64,000 nt of DNA from Halobacillus_A sp043497005 (GCF_043497005.1 NZ_JBIEKE010000001.1:992001-1056000), one strand, 5' to 3'. Numbered from the stretch's first letter, positions 24,155 through 32,502 are shown. The notes: a model not told the origin generated them from the sequence alone. Numbers and translations: made by a program.

Positions 24155-25171
24155 TTGAAAGCTATTGAAGTGAAAAAACCAGGTGTTTTAAACATCGTAG
24201 ATAAAGAAGAGCCTGAGTTAACAGATGCAAATGAAGTGAAAATAAGAATAAGATCGATGGGAATATGTGGGTCAGACATGCATATTTATCATGGAGAAAA
24301 TCCTTTCGCCAGCTATCCGAGAATTATTGGACATGAACTGGCAGGAGAAGTAATTGAGATCGGTGAGTCCGTGACTAATCTATCGATTGGCGATAAAGTC
24401 GTTCTAGAGCCTATGATCTCCTGCGGGGAATGTTACGCGTGTAAACAAGAAAGGCCGAATGTATGTGAAAGCGTTGAAGTGTATGGTGTGCATCGCGATG
24501 GAGGCGGGTCTGAGATGATGGTGGTGCCGGACTCCTTAGTCCACCGTGTACATCCCTCATTAGATTGGTCAGAAATTGCGTTAATCGAGCCATTTACAAT
24601 TGGCGCACAATCCGTTTACCGAGGGAACGTACAGTCCGGAGACCATGTTTTTATTATTGGAGCAGGCCCTATAGGTCTCTGTTGTTTGAAAATGGCCAAA
24701 ATAGCAGGAGCAAGTGTTGCTATATCTGACTTTAATGAAGAGAGACTGAAGTTTGCTCAAAGCTGGGGTGCTGATATGGTAGTTAACCCTGGCATCACTG
24801 ACGTTGAAGAAAAGGTCTCTCAGTGGACGGATGGATCAGGGGCCAACGTTGTCATCGACGCAGTAGGTACATCGAAAACGGTCGAACAGGCGGTTTCTCT
24901 TACATCCGCAGCTGCTCGAGTAGTTTTACTTGGATTTGCGAAAGAACTGTCCGCCATCTCCCAAGTTCATATTACGAAAAAAGAACTTACCATATGCGGG
25001 TCAAGACTGCAGACTCATCAGTTTCAAAAAGTGGTTCGTTTATTTAACTCCTTAGAACTAAACGTAAAAGACTTAGTGAGTCATCAATTTGATTATTCTG
25101 ATGTTAAAGAAGCCTTTCAGTTAATGGAAAATCCTTCTGCTCACGTAAGAAAAGTGATCATTAAGCTGTAA
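24155..25171 (+). CDS. yjmD: Zinc-dependent alcohol dehydrogenase (YjmD/L-galactonate dehydrogenase-like)
   Basis: A 338-residue medium-chain dehydrogenase. Catalytic zinc ligands: Cys in MGICGSDMHIYHG, GHE in IIGHELAGEVIEIG; structural-zinc cysteines in SCGECYACKQERPNVC; NAD-binding VFIIGAGPIGLCCLKMAK (about residues 165-182). Homologues in hexuronate loci (B. subtilis YjmD, E. coli L-galactonate dehydrogenase LgoD) oxidise sugar acids. TTG start with GGGGG upstream. It lies between the TRAP genes and uxuA, so it probably feeds a sugar acid into the mannonate branch. Confidence 0.85.
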   Translation: MKAIEVKKPGVLNIVDKEEPELTDANEVKIRIRSMGICGSDMHIYHGENPFASYPRIIGHELAGEVIEIGESVTNLSIGDKVVLEPMISCGECYACKQERPNVCESVEVYGVHRDGGGSEMMVVPDSLVHRVHPSLDWSEIALIEPFTIGAQSVYRGNVQSGDHVFIIGAGPIGLCCLKMAKIAGASVAISDFNEERLKFAQSWGADMVVNPGITDVEEKVSQWTDGSGANVVIDAVGTSKTVEQAVSLTSAAARVVLLGFAKELSAISQVHITKKELTICGSRLQTHQFQKVVRLFNSLELNVKDLVSHQFDYSDVKEAFQLMENPSAHVRKVIIKL

Positions 25172-25193
25172 TATAGACGGGGGAGTAGACGAG

Positions 25194-26261
25194 ATGAAAA
25201 TGACTATGCGCTGGTTCGGTGAAGGAAATGACAGCATTCCGTTAAGTTATATAAAGCAGATACCCGGGGTTGAGGGAGTTGTCTGGTCCCTTCATGATAT
25301 TCCAGCTGGCGAAGAATGGCCATGGACAGAATTCTAGAGGTAAAAGAACAAGTCGAGAGTTCAGGTTTACATATGGATGTAGTGGAAAGCGTGAATGTTC
25401 ATGAGGATATTAAGCTGGGTCTCCCGACACGAGATCAATATATAAACAACTATATTAAAACGATCGAAAAGCTGGCTCAAGCAGGAGTGGAAGTGATTTG
25501 TTATAACTTCATGCCAGTATTTGACTGGACAAGAACCGACCTCTATAAAGAAATGGAAGATGGGTCAACGGCATTGTTCTTTGAACGAGAGAAAGTAGAG
25601 AACATTGATCCCCATGAACTTGTCCGTACTATCGCACTGGATTCTACGTTTACGATGCCGGGTTGGGAACCTGAACGACTCGGACAATTATCTAGTTTGT
25701 TTGAGAAATATAAGAAGGTAACTGAGGAAGATCTCTGGTCAAACTTACAATACTTTTTAGAAAAGGTTATTCCAGCAGCTAAGGAAAATGGAATTAAAAT
25801 GGGCATTCATCCTGATGACCAGCCCTGGTCAGTTTTTGGGCTGCCACGGATACTAACCAATAAGAAAAGTGTACAAAGGTTTCTAAAATTAGTTGATGAC
25901 CCTTGCAACGGTACAACATTATGCAGTGGTTCTTTCGGCGCAGACCCTCAAAATGATATTTCAGAAATGATTCACGAGTTTTCAGATCGCATTCATTTTG
26001 CCCACGTTAGAAATGTGGAAACTTATGAGAACGGGGATTTTATCGAGACGTAACGAGGGGTCTGTCGATATTTACAAAGTAATGGAAGCCTATCATGAGA
26101 ATGGATTTGCCGGCTATATGAGACCTGATCACGGCAGACATATTTGGGGAGAAGAGGGCCGTCCGGGTTACGGTCTTTATAATAGAGGTCTCGGCATTAT
26201 GTATATGTTGGGGATATGGGATGCCTTAAGCGCAAAAACGCAAAGGAGGGTGAATCGCTAA
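25194..26261 (+). pseudogene. uxuA: Mannonate dehydratase gene with two frameshifts
   Basis: The combined frames read as one full-length UxuA of about 355 residues: MKMTMRWFGEGNDSIPLSYI and on to GEEWP (25194-25319); one base missing near 25320; then MDRILEVKEQVESSGLHMDV, ESVNVHEDIKLGLP, VICYNFMPVFDWTRTDL to NGDFIET (25322-26050); a second shift near 26051; then NEGSVDIYKVMEAYHENGF, GYMRPDHGRHIWGEE and GYGLYNRGLGIMYMLGIWDA to the stop at 26259. UxuA dehydrates D-mannonate to 2-keto-3-deoxygluconate. Metal-site residues (CSGSFGAD, HFAHVRN, RPDH) are all present, so loss is recent or the shifts are sequence errors. The second site also seems to lack a few codons. Ribosome-binding site GGGGGAG. 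Confidence 0.85.
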
Positions 26262-27109
26262 TGACGTTAAATAATATCAACCTAAAGGGAAAAGTAGCTG
26301 TTGTTACGGGAGGAAGCGGGGTTCTGTGCAGTCCAATGGCTAAGGAGCTAGGCAGACTTGGGGCAAGAGTGGCTATATTAAATCGAAACGAACAAACGGG
26401 TAAGAAAGTAGAACAATCCATTACAGATGGTGGCGGAACGGCTTTATTCGTACATTGCGACGTACTCGACAAAGACAGTGTATATCGCGCAGAAGAAATT
26501 GTAACCTCTGAACTGGGGATATGCGATTTGCTTATTAACGGTGCAGGAGGAAACCATCCAGGAGGAGCTACAGATAACGAAACTCTTCAAGAAGAGGATC
26601 TGGATCAAAAAGAACTCACAACATTTTTTGATATGACAACCGAAGGGTTTAAGTTTGTATTTGATTTAAATTTAGTCGGTACGTTTATCCCGACCCAGGT
26701 TTTTTCTAAGAGAATGGTTAATAGGAAAGGAGCCTCTATTATTAACATGTCTTCAATGAGTGCCCCTTCTCCTATGACGAAAGTACCTGCTTATAGTGCA
26801 GCTAAAGCTGGCATAAATAATTTTACTCAATGGCTGGCCGTTCATATGGCAGATGTGGGTATAAGAGTCAATGCAATTGCTCCGGGTTTTTTTCTTACAG
26901 ATCAAAACAGGAAGTTGCTGACTCACGAAGATGGTAGTTTAACCAAGCGCTCAAACAAAATTATCAGTCATACGCCAATGCAGAGATTTGGCAAGCCGGA
27001 GGATTTGCTCGGTACTTTAATTTGGCTGGCGGACGAGAATATGTCTGGTTTCATCACAGGAATCACTGTTCCTGTAGATGGTGGTTTTTTAGCTTACTCC
27101 GGTGTTTAA
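26261..27109 (+). CDS. uxuB: SDR-type D-mannonate oxidoreductase (fructuronate reductase)
   Basis: A 282-residue classical short-chain dehydrogenase: cofactor loop VTGGSGVLCSPMAKELGRLG (about residues 13-32), NGAGG, catalytic Ser in NMSSMSAPSP and YSAAKAG (Tyr and Lys), then NAIAPGFFLTDQNR. It matches the B. subtilis UxuB/YjmF type, which interconverts D-fructuronate and D-mannonate. The ATG overlaps the uxuA stop (TAATG) and follows AAAGGAGGGTGA. Adjacent uxuA is disrupted, so the product may have nowhere to go unless another dehydratase exists. Confidence 0.87.
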   Translation: MTLNNINLKGKVAVVTGGSGVLCSPMAKELGRLGARVAILNRNEQTGKKVEQSITDGGGTALFVHCDVLDKDSVYRAEEIVTSELGICDLLINGAGGNHPGGATDNETLQEEDLDQKELTTFFDMTTEGFKFVFDLNLVGTFIPTQVFSKRMVNRKGASIINMSSMSAPSPMTKVPAYSAAKAGINNFTQWLAVHMADVGIRVNAIAPGFFLTDQNRKLLTHEDGSLTKRSNKIISHTPMQRFGKPEDLLGTLIWLADENMSGFITGITVPVDGGFLAYSGV

Positions 27110-27145
27110 GTAGATATCTGCAGCATCTAAAGAATGAAGCTCTTC

Positions 27146-27176
27146 AAGCTGTCGAGTAAACTCGGCAGCTTTTTTG
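27146..27176 (+). terminator. Terminator of the hexuronate operon
   Basis: AAGCTGTCGAGT and ACTCGGCAGCTT pair over 12 bp with one G-U, followed by a run of T. Confidence 0.88.
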
Positions 27177-27419
27177 TTTTTTGCTGGGACAGAGGTTGAA
27201 TCTAAGTGAAAAGTTATAGAGTTGTATCGATATTTATAACTTAATATCTATGAAATTAGTCACCGTAAAACAGGCCTTTACCCTACACCCCACCGTAAGA
27301 AATTGGTATTTTATCACTAAATTGGAAATAAAATGTAGAAAATTAGGAAAAATTCCAATAGAATGTAAGTTGTGATAGGGGGGCTTACCACAATAAGTTT
27401 GGAAAGGGGAAATGATTTC
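27177..27419 (+). promoter_or_regulatory. Upstream region of the bacteriocin cluster
   Basis: No gene is visible in this stretch. An 8-bp direct repeat CACCGTAA occurs at 27261-27268 and 27291-27298, 30 bp apart (about three helical turns), a spacing used by activators that bind one face of DNA. The sequence nearest the gene is AT-rich. I could not place a convincing -35/-10 pair. Confidence 0.3.
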
Positions 27420-27746
27420 ATGCAATTAAGCCGTATGAATGTTGGAGTTTTTACTACTGTCGTTTTATCTAGTGTTTTAGTTTTGCTTTTTGGTTTAGCA
27501 ACTATGCAGGTCTCAGGTGTTGCTGTTGATGGGGGCTCAATGTTTGGGTTCCTTGCGACTAAATTGGGAGTGACGCAAAGTACAGCATCCGCCGTTATTA
27601 ACATGGTAAATAGTGGGTCAACTATTCTAACCATCGTCTCTGTCATTGCAGGCGTTTCTGGTGCTGGTCTTCTTGCAGCAGGCGGGATTTCCGGGATCAA
27701 GTACGTGATTAAAAAACGAGGTACTGACGCAGCAGCTGCTTGGTAA
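27420..27746 (+). CDS. Circular bacteriocin precursor (uberolysin/carnocyclin/amylocyclicin type)
   Basis: A 108-residue precursor: a hydrophobic 44-residue leader (MQLSRMNVGVFTT to GGSMFGF) and a predicted 64-residue core that starts LATKLGVTQSTASAVINMVN and ends DAAAAW. The start Leu, the final AAAW and the 64-residue length match amylocyclicin (LASTLG to YAAAW); the fold would be a four- or five-helix ring made by joining Leu to Trp. Basic residues cluster at core positions 50-56 (K50, K54, K55, R56), net charge about +4, as in membrane-permeabilising class I circular bacteriocins. ATG 27420 follows AAAGGGG; an ATG further upstream lacks a site. The five following genes are those of circular bacteriocin clusters. 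The core sequence is not one I recognise as a named peptide. Confidence 0.9.
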   Translation: MQLSRMNVGVFTTVVLSSVLVLLFGLATMQVSGVAVDGGSMFGFLATKLGVTQSTASAVINMVNSGSTILTIVSVIAGVSGAGLLAAGGISGIKYVIKKRGTDAAAAW

Positions 27747-27784
27747 GAAATCAAGCCCCCCTATTCTTTTTGGGAGTGATCACT

Positions 27785-29452
27785 ATGAATCGTTTAATGA
27801 GCGTTAACAAAATTCTTTCTTTAATCTATTATAACCAAAGGTCTAACCTGCGAAAGATCATAAATGACTGGAACTTTTCTCACCTAACTCTGGGATTTAT
27901 TTACAAAACAGGAGCGTTAGTTCTACTTGGTTTGTTTCTTCTGTTATTTGCAGGGTCCTACGTATTAACCGCTTTTTTCATACCAGAAGGCCAAATGACG
28001 AATTTTGTTTCTGTGCTATTTACGTTATTCATAGGATTAAGTATTCTCAAATCTTTCTCTTTCTTTTCCAAACATAGAAATTTATTTTATTTAGATACAA
28101 GTAAACTATTAAATCGAACGAAACAAATAAGAGTGTTGCAAGTTGTATCCTTTATGTTAGGGAACACTGTAAAATACTCTCTGCTCACTTGGATGATTTT
28201 CCTGGCACCGCTTTTCTTAGGAGCAGCCATCCATCATTCAGAAATTTCATGGCTGTTGATTGTCGTCTATGCCCCGGGTTATCTATTTTTTAATCTATTT
28301 TTATTAATGTTTTTCACGCTGCTGCATTACCTGTTCTCAAAACTTTTTTATGCGAATGCCATTCGTTATTTGAATAATGGAATTGTTTTTATCGCTGCTA
28401 GTCTATTATTCTTTTTTATTCCTTACAGTGTAAGTTCTTATTTTGTAAATACGGATGTGTTTAGTGAACGGTTACGACCGTTTATAGAAAACTATCAAAC
28501 GGTGTTAAGTGAATTGGGTATCAGCCCGTACTTGTTCACGCAAGTGTTCTTTGTGGAATCAGTTCTCTTCACCATACTATTAAGCATAGGTTCCCTGGTT
28601 TTTCTCTACTTATGGTTCCTTCTGCTGAGAAGGTTTGATTTAATTGATTACTATCAAATCAATCGTGTCATGAGTTCCGAAAAAGATAAGACCTCTATTC
28701 TCGAAGCGAAACATCTATTTTTCATAAAAGATTTACTCCATATTCGACGAATGAATGCTTGGTTTATCGGCCATATCAGTAAAACGATATTCGGACTGCT
28801 GCTATTTGTTGGATTGGTTATTCCTTTAATCGACCATTTTATTGGAGTAAGTGAATCGTTGTTTATCATTGCGATCTCTGGCTTAATATCCATTGCGATC
28901 TTTCAATTAGTTGGTGATTCCCTGCGAATGATTTTAGCGATTGATGGAGAGGCCAAAAACGCGTATTTATTCATTAATAAAAGCTTTCGAGTATACGATT
29001 TAGTGAAGGAAAAGATGTACACGTATTTTATTTTCGTAGCATCAATATCTCTTCTGTTTTTACTTATTATTACCTTTTTCTTGAACGCCGATTATTCGGC
29101 GGTTCTTATTTCATTTCTTATTATTGTAACTTATGGCATTCTTTCAGGACTTTTTCAAATTGCCACTACGGGTTTGTATCCTAGAATGAATTGGGAGCAT
29201 TATTATGAAATCGGTGAATCCAACAAAGCAAGTAAAATTAACAATCTATTAAATAACGCACTAACCGTGTTCTATACGATTATTATCGGCTTATTGTTTT
29301 TTGGAATGCAGCTATGGGGGCTTAGTCTTGGGTTTTTCACCACGGTGCTCGTAAGTGCGTTCGTCTTATTCTTTTTTACCTTCACCTATTTCACTACAGT
29401 ATTGTATTTGAAGAAGGTGCAATTGAAAGAGGTGTTTACCAACTATGATTAA
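27785..29452 (+). CDS. Large membrane protein of the circular bacteriocin cluster (AcnB/CirB-like)
   Basis: A 555-residue polytopic membrane protein with about 12 hydrophobic segments and few soluble stretches (a basic loop near HIRRMNAWFIGHISKTIFG). Circular bacteriocin clusters carry a gene of this size and position (cirB, acnB), thought to act in maturation, head-to-tail ligation or export, though the ligase has never been proven. Annotation by context and topology, not by a motif. Start ATG 27785 with GGGAGTGATC; a reading from 27740 would overlap the precursor gene end. It overlaps the ATPase gene by 8 bp. Confidence 0.72.
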   Translation: MNRLMSVNKILSLIYYNQRSNLRKIINDWNFSHLTLGFIYKTGALVLLGLFLLLFAGSYVLTAFFIPEGQMTNFVSVLFTLFIGLSILKSFSFFSKHRNLFYLDTSKLLNRTKQIRVLQVVSFMLGNTVKYSLLTWMIFLAPLFLGAAIHHSEISWLLIVVYAPGYLFFNLFLLMFFTLLHYLFSKLFYANAIRYLNNGIVFIAASLLFFFIPYSVSSYFVNTDVFSERLRPFIENYQTVLSELGISPYLFTQVFFVESVLFTILLSIGSLVFLYLWFLLLRRFDLIDYYQINRVMSSEKDKTSILEAKHLFFIKDLLHIRRMNAWFIGHISKTIFGLLLFVGLVIPLIDHFIGVSESLFIIAISGLISIAIFQLVGDSLRMILAIDGEAKNAYLFINKSFRVYDLVKEKMYTYFIFVASISLLFLLIITFFLNADYSAVLISFLIIVTYGILSGLFQIATTGLYPRMNWEHYYEIGESNKASKINNLLNNALTVFYTIIIGLLFFGMQLWGLSLGFFTTVLVSAFVLFFFTFTYFTTVLYLKKVQLKEVFTNYD

Positions 29453-30164
29453 AATCAACAACCTTCAAAAGAGTTATGGAAGCAATGAAGTTTTAAGGGG
29501 ATTAGATTTAGAAGTAGAGAAAGGCAGCATCTATGGAATTGTAGGAACGAATGGAGCTGGAAAAACGACACTTCTTGAAATTATGACCGGCTTTACGAAA
29601 GCAGACAGTGGGACAATGACAATTGACGGTGTCAAAGTGACCAATCAAAGTGACACACCGGAGCAATTGAGTTTTATTCCTGACACGCCTGCTTTGTATG
29701 AATATTTAAGCGGGGAAGAGTACCTGCTATTTGCTGCCTCCATGTTTGATATTCCCAAAGGTGAACGAAAATCTCTTGCTGATAAGTTCCTTCATTTATT
29801 TGGACTGAACTCTGCGAGAAATGAGTTAATTAAAACGTATAGTAACGGCATGAAACAAAAAATATCGATAGCAGCAGCGATTATTAATGATCCGAAAATT
29901 ATCCTTTTAGATGAGCCTTTAACTGGGATCGATATGATCAGTACACAGGTCATTAAGGAGTATTTACAGGATTTTTCAAAAGAAAATACCGTGGTGCTCA
30001 CTACTCACTTAATAGAACTGGCTCACTCTTTATGTGACAAAATTGGAATTCTGCACAATGGAGAAATTGTAGAGGAATTTTCAACTTCAGCTACTAACAT
30101 TCGTTCATTAGAGGAGCACATTAGAGAAGTTTATATTCAACGAGGAAATGACTATGCGGGTTAG
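29445..30164 (+). CDS. ABC ATPase of the circular bacteriocin cluster
   Basis: A 239-residue ABC ATPase: Walker A VGTNGAGKTTLLE (about residues 33-45), signature TYSNGMKQKISIAAAI, Walker B KIILLDEPLTGID and switch His in LTTHLIELAH. In known circular bacteriocin systems an ATPase works with a DUF95 membrane protein or the large membrane protein for export and/or self-protection. The start overlaps the end of the preceding gene, so the complex is translated together. Confidence 0.85.
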   Translation: MIKINNLQKSYGSNEVLRGLDLEVEKGSIYGIVGTNGAGKTTLLEIMTGFTKADSGTMTIDGVKVTNQSDTPEQLSFIPDTPALYEYLSGEEYLLFAASMFDIPKGERKSLADKFLHLFGLNSARNELIKTYSNGMKQKISIAAAIINDPKIILLDEPLTGIDMISTQVIKEYLQDFSKENTVVLTTHLIELAHSLCDKIGILHNGEIVEEFSTSATNIRSLEEHIREVYIQRGNDYAG

Positions 30165-30178
30165 CTGAGGAGGGGAGC

Positions 30179-30715
30179 ATGTTGGTGAATACTTACCGTT
30201 CCTATGTGATGACAAAATCAAATATAATTATTTTGTTCATATCCTCTGGCTTATTTGCTGTCACTATTGCTTTAGGAAGCCTGCTGAATCCAGACAGCTT
30301 ATCCAATCAAGAGTTTATTGAACCCGCCAGCTTTTGGGGTTTATTTGAGAATAACTTAATTGTCTGTTTAATTCTAGCTTCAGGACTATTTTTTCTAGGC
30401 ATTCCTACACTCATCTATTTGGCAATGAACGGCTTAATTGTCGGATTAGCTATTAAACAACACGTAAATAACGGAATGAGCAATTGGGAGGTTTTTCTTA
30501 AACTGGCTCCCCACGGAGTGCTTGAAATACCAGCATTGCTCCTTGCTGGTGTGATTGGCTTTAAAGGCTTACACATTCTCATTGAATTGTTTGTCACCTC
30601 AAAAAAATTTATTCCTCTTATAAAGGAGCACCTGGTTAGTATCTTTTGTATAGGCAGTAAAGTGATCATTTTTTTGTTTTTTGCAGCTTTAATTGAATGG
30701 TATGTGACGTATTAA
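30179..30715 (+). CDS. SpoIIM/DUF95-family membrane protein of the bacteriocin cluster
   Basis: A 178-residue protein with about five TM helices and the SpoIIM/DUF95 signature LAPHGVLEIPALLLAGVIGF plus LIYLAMNGLIVGLAI. DUF95 proteins are a hallmark of circular bacteriocin clusters (circularin, uberolysin, carnocyclin, amylocyclicin), where they are needed for production and probably export together with the ATPase. GAGGAGGGG lies just upstream of ATG; an in-frame GTG two codons later is also possible. Confidence 0.85.
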   Translation: MLVNTYRSYVMTKSNIIILFISSGLFAVTIALGSLLNPDSLSNQEFIEPASFWGLFENNLIVCLILASGLFFLGIPTLIYLAMNGLIVGLAIKQHVNNGMSNWEVFLKLAPHGVLEIPALLLAGVIGFKGLHILIELFVTSKKFIPLIKEHLVSIFCIGSKVIIFLFFAALIEWYVTY

Positions 30716-30738
30716 AAGGAAAAAGGAGATGGGTCATA

Positions 30739-30975
30739 ATGAATAAAATTACAGGGATCGTTTCGCTCGTAATGTTAATTGCTGCCGTCACACTTGTGTC
30801 TATGGATAGGATGGTTATCGGAATCGTATTATTAACACTCTCCATGGTCATAACTGCCTCACAGCTTGTCGGCCGGCTAAATTCCAAACCTTTAAAAATA
30901 AGTATTGTCGGTGTTCAGATCATTATCGTAGGAGCATTGCTCTGGATCCTTATCAATCCTAATATTTCTGCATAG
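30739..30975 (+). CDS. Small hydrophobic protein, probable bacteriocin immunity
   Basis: A 78-residue very hydrophobic protein with about three TM segments (MNKITGIVSLVMLIAAVTLV, VIGIVLLTLSMVIT, ISIVGVQIIIVGALLWILI) and basic residues between them. Small, cationic, hydrophobic proteins located after the ATPase/DUF95 genes give immunity in circular bacteriocin systems. ATG 30739 follows AAAAGGAGATGGG; an earlier in-frame ATG overlaps the DUF95 gene and is unlikely. Assigned by topology and position only. Confidence 0.65.
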   Translation: MNKITGIVSLVMLIAAVTLVSMDRMVIGIVLLTLSMVITASQLVGRLNSKPLKISIVGVQIIIVGALLWILINPNISA

Positions 30976-30984
30976 GAGGATCAT

Positions 30985-31530
30985 ATGCTTATTCAATCTA
31001 ATATGCGCAGAATTGGTTCGATGTGGCTGGTCATCACGGCTTTGTTTCTCTTATTTTATGCGAGTGTGTTTCAATATTTTTTAAATTACTTTAAGACAGA
31101 TCCATTACTGGAGTCCCATACAACCGTTTTAATTATTGTGCTGCTTGTTATTGGGGTTATCATCGTCACCGCTAACATTTTTGGTATTCTTTTGTTCAGC
31201 ATATTAACTTACATCTTTGGAAAAATTGTCGACAGCGGTGCTACGAAAATGGACTTTTTGTATATCTGCAGCTGTGTCATTTTAACTAATATGCTGATCA
31301 ATCTTCCAGTGGCTGCAGCCAATTTTTTTACTAATGGTTCGATTATTATTCCGAATAACAATATTTATTTTATTGTACTGAATCCGTTTCTACTCTTATC
31401 CGTTTTTGTATTCTTTAAACTGCTGTCGAAAACAAACATTGAACGAGTGTATAACTTTGTTTTTTGTGGAGTTTACTATGTAGTTCAAGTTGCAAGTTCG
31501 ATTTTGCTGCATTATTTGTTGAAGGTTTAG
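30985..31530 (+). CDS. Yip1-like membrane protein of the bacteriocin cluster
   Basis: A 181-residue protein with five hydrophobic segments; the arrangement (long N-terminal hydrophobic hairpin, ICSCVILTNMLINLPVAAAN, then FLLLSVFVFFKLLSKT) fits the Yip1/DUF1282-like small membrane proteins often found at the end of these clusters. It starts 9 bp after the small hydrophobic gene, with AGGAGG before ATG. It may contribute to immunity or export. Family call is tentative. No strong terminator follows it. Confidence 0.55.
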   Translation: MLIQSNMRRIGSMWLVITALFLLFYASVFQYFLNYFKTDPLLESHTTVLIIVLLVIGVIIVTANIFGILLFSILTYIFGKIVDSGATKMDFLYICSCVILTNMLINLPVAAANFFTNGSIIIPNNNIYFIVLNPFLLLSVFVFFKLLSKTNIERVYNFVFCGVYYVVQVASSILLHYLLKV

Positions 31531-31613
31531 CTCACTGGAGGTTCTGTTCAACTAATTGGATATTCTCACTTTTTCGTTCATCTTTTAATTGGCCTCTCTA
31601 TAGACATGTTATA

Positions 31614-31641
31614 ATGGAAGCCACACAAACAGGCCTTCCAT
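31614..31641 (+). promoter_or_regulatory. Inverted repeat in the RpiR gene leader
   Basis: ATGGAAGCC and GGCCTTCCAT are inverted (one base bulged). TTATAAT (31609-31615) just before it looks like a -10 element, so the repeat lies at the transcription start and may be an autoregulatory operator. Confidence 0.35.
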
Positions 31642-31652
31642 GAGGTGAACCT

Positions 31653-32372
31653 ATGAATTTAAAAGAACGTGCCCATAAATATGAGTACAAACTGAATGAT
31701 ACAGATGATCAAATTATTGACTATATCCTGGCTAATAAAGCAACAATAGTTGACACTTCGATCCAGGCATTAGCAAAATCCTTATATACGGTGCCGAATA
31801 CCATTACCAGGTTGTCAAAGAAACTAGGGTATGATGGTTTTTCCCAGCTGAAAAACAGTCTAAAAGAAGAGCAGCCAGACGAGGAAGAACATGCAGCGCA
31901 GTATAACATTCGCAAAACGATGGATATTTTAGATGAAGAAATTCTCCGCAAAATAGCCAAAAAAATGAAGCAGTCCCGTCACGTGTACTTGTTTGGTGTA
32001 GGGGATACGGCTCCTTTTTGTGAAATTATGGCCACTCATTTTAAAATCGGGGGGATGAATGCTGAGTTTTTCCTGCATCGTCATGATGCGGTTTATGCTA
32101 TCAATCATGCGAAGAAACAAGACGTTCTTTTTCTGATCAGCATGTCTGGGGAAACGGAACAAATCATTGAAATCGGTGAATTAGCGAAGGAAAAAGAAAT
32201 CAGCATTGTTTCTTTAACTCATTTCTCAAGTAATACGTTAGAACAAATGGCGGATTATCGCTTTTTCTTTTACTCGCCTAAACGAATGCTTGAGAACTAC
32301 AACATTTCTGATAAGACGCCGGTTATGCTGGCACTACAGCATCTTTCTACTATCTTTTGGGAAACCACTTGA
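31653..32372 (+). CDS. MurR/RpiR-family regulator
   Basis: A 239-residue regulator: N-terminal HTH_6 domain (about residues 10-75, ADTSIQALAKSLYTVPNTIT-like region with IVDTSIQALAKSLYTVPNTI) and C-terminal SIS domain (about 100-230, HVYLFGVGDTAPFCEIMA; LFLISMSGETEQIIEIGELA) that senses a phosphosugar. It precedes the mngA-mngB genes and probably controls them in response to mannosylglycerate phosphate, replacing the GntR-type MngR of E. coli. GAGGTGAACC before ATG. Confidence 0.85.
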   Translation: MNLKERAHKYEYKLNDTDDQIIDYILANKATIVDTSIQALAKSLYTVPNTITRLSKKLGYDGFSQLKNSLKEEQPDEEEHAAQYNIRKTMDILDEEILRKIAKKMKQSRHVYLFGVGDTAPFCEIMATHFKIGGMNAEFFLHRHDAVYAINHAKKQDVLFLISMSGETEQIIEIGELAKEKEISIVSLTHFSSNTLEQMADYRFFFYSPKRMLENYNISDKTPVMLALQHLSTIFWETT

Positions 32373-32407
32373 TGTGTATAAATACACACATCAGTGGTTT
32401 ATTTTTT
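32362..32407 (+). terminator. Terminator after the RpiR gene
   Basis: AAACCACT (32362-32369) and AGTGGTTT (32393-32400) close an imperfect stem with inner GATGTGTAT/ATACACATC pairing, followed by a T run. It includes the stop codon. The regulator and mngA are therefore separate transcripts. Confidence 0.7.
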
Positions 32408-32433
32408 TGAGGAAGTGTACTTTTATAAATAAA

Positions 32434-32447
32434 AGAAAGCGTTTACT
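32434..32447 (+). promoter_or_regulatory. cre-like site upstream of mngA
   Basis: AGAAAGCGTTTACT matches the CcpA consensus at 12 of 14 positions. Confidence 0.4.
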
Positions 32448-32502
32448 TATCTTGTGTTACATTGTTTTCAAATGGAACGAAGGTTGAAGGGAGGAAAACG
32501 TT

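Noticed and set aside
27234..27754. Minus-strand frames overlapping the bacteriocin precursor
   Set aside because: They are antisense to a gene with clear family features and a full downstream cluster.
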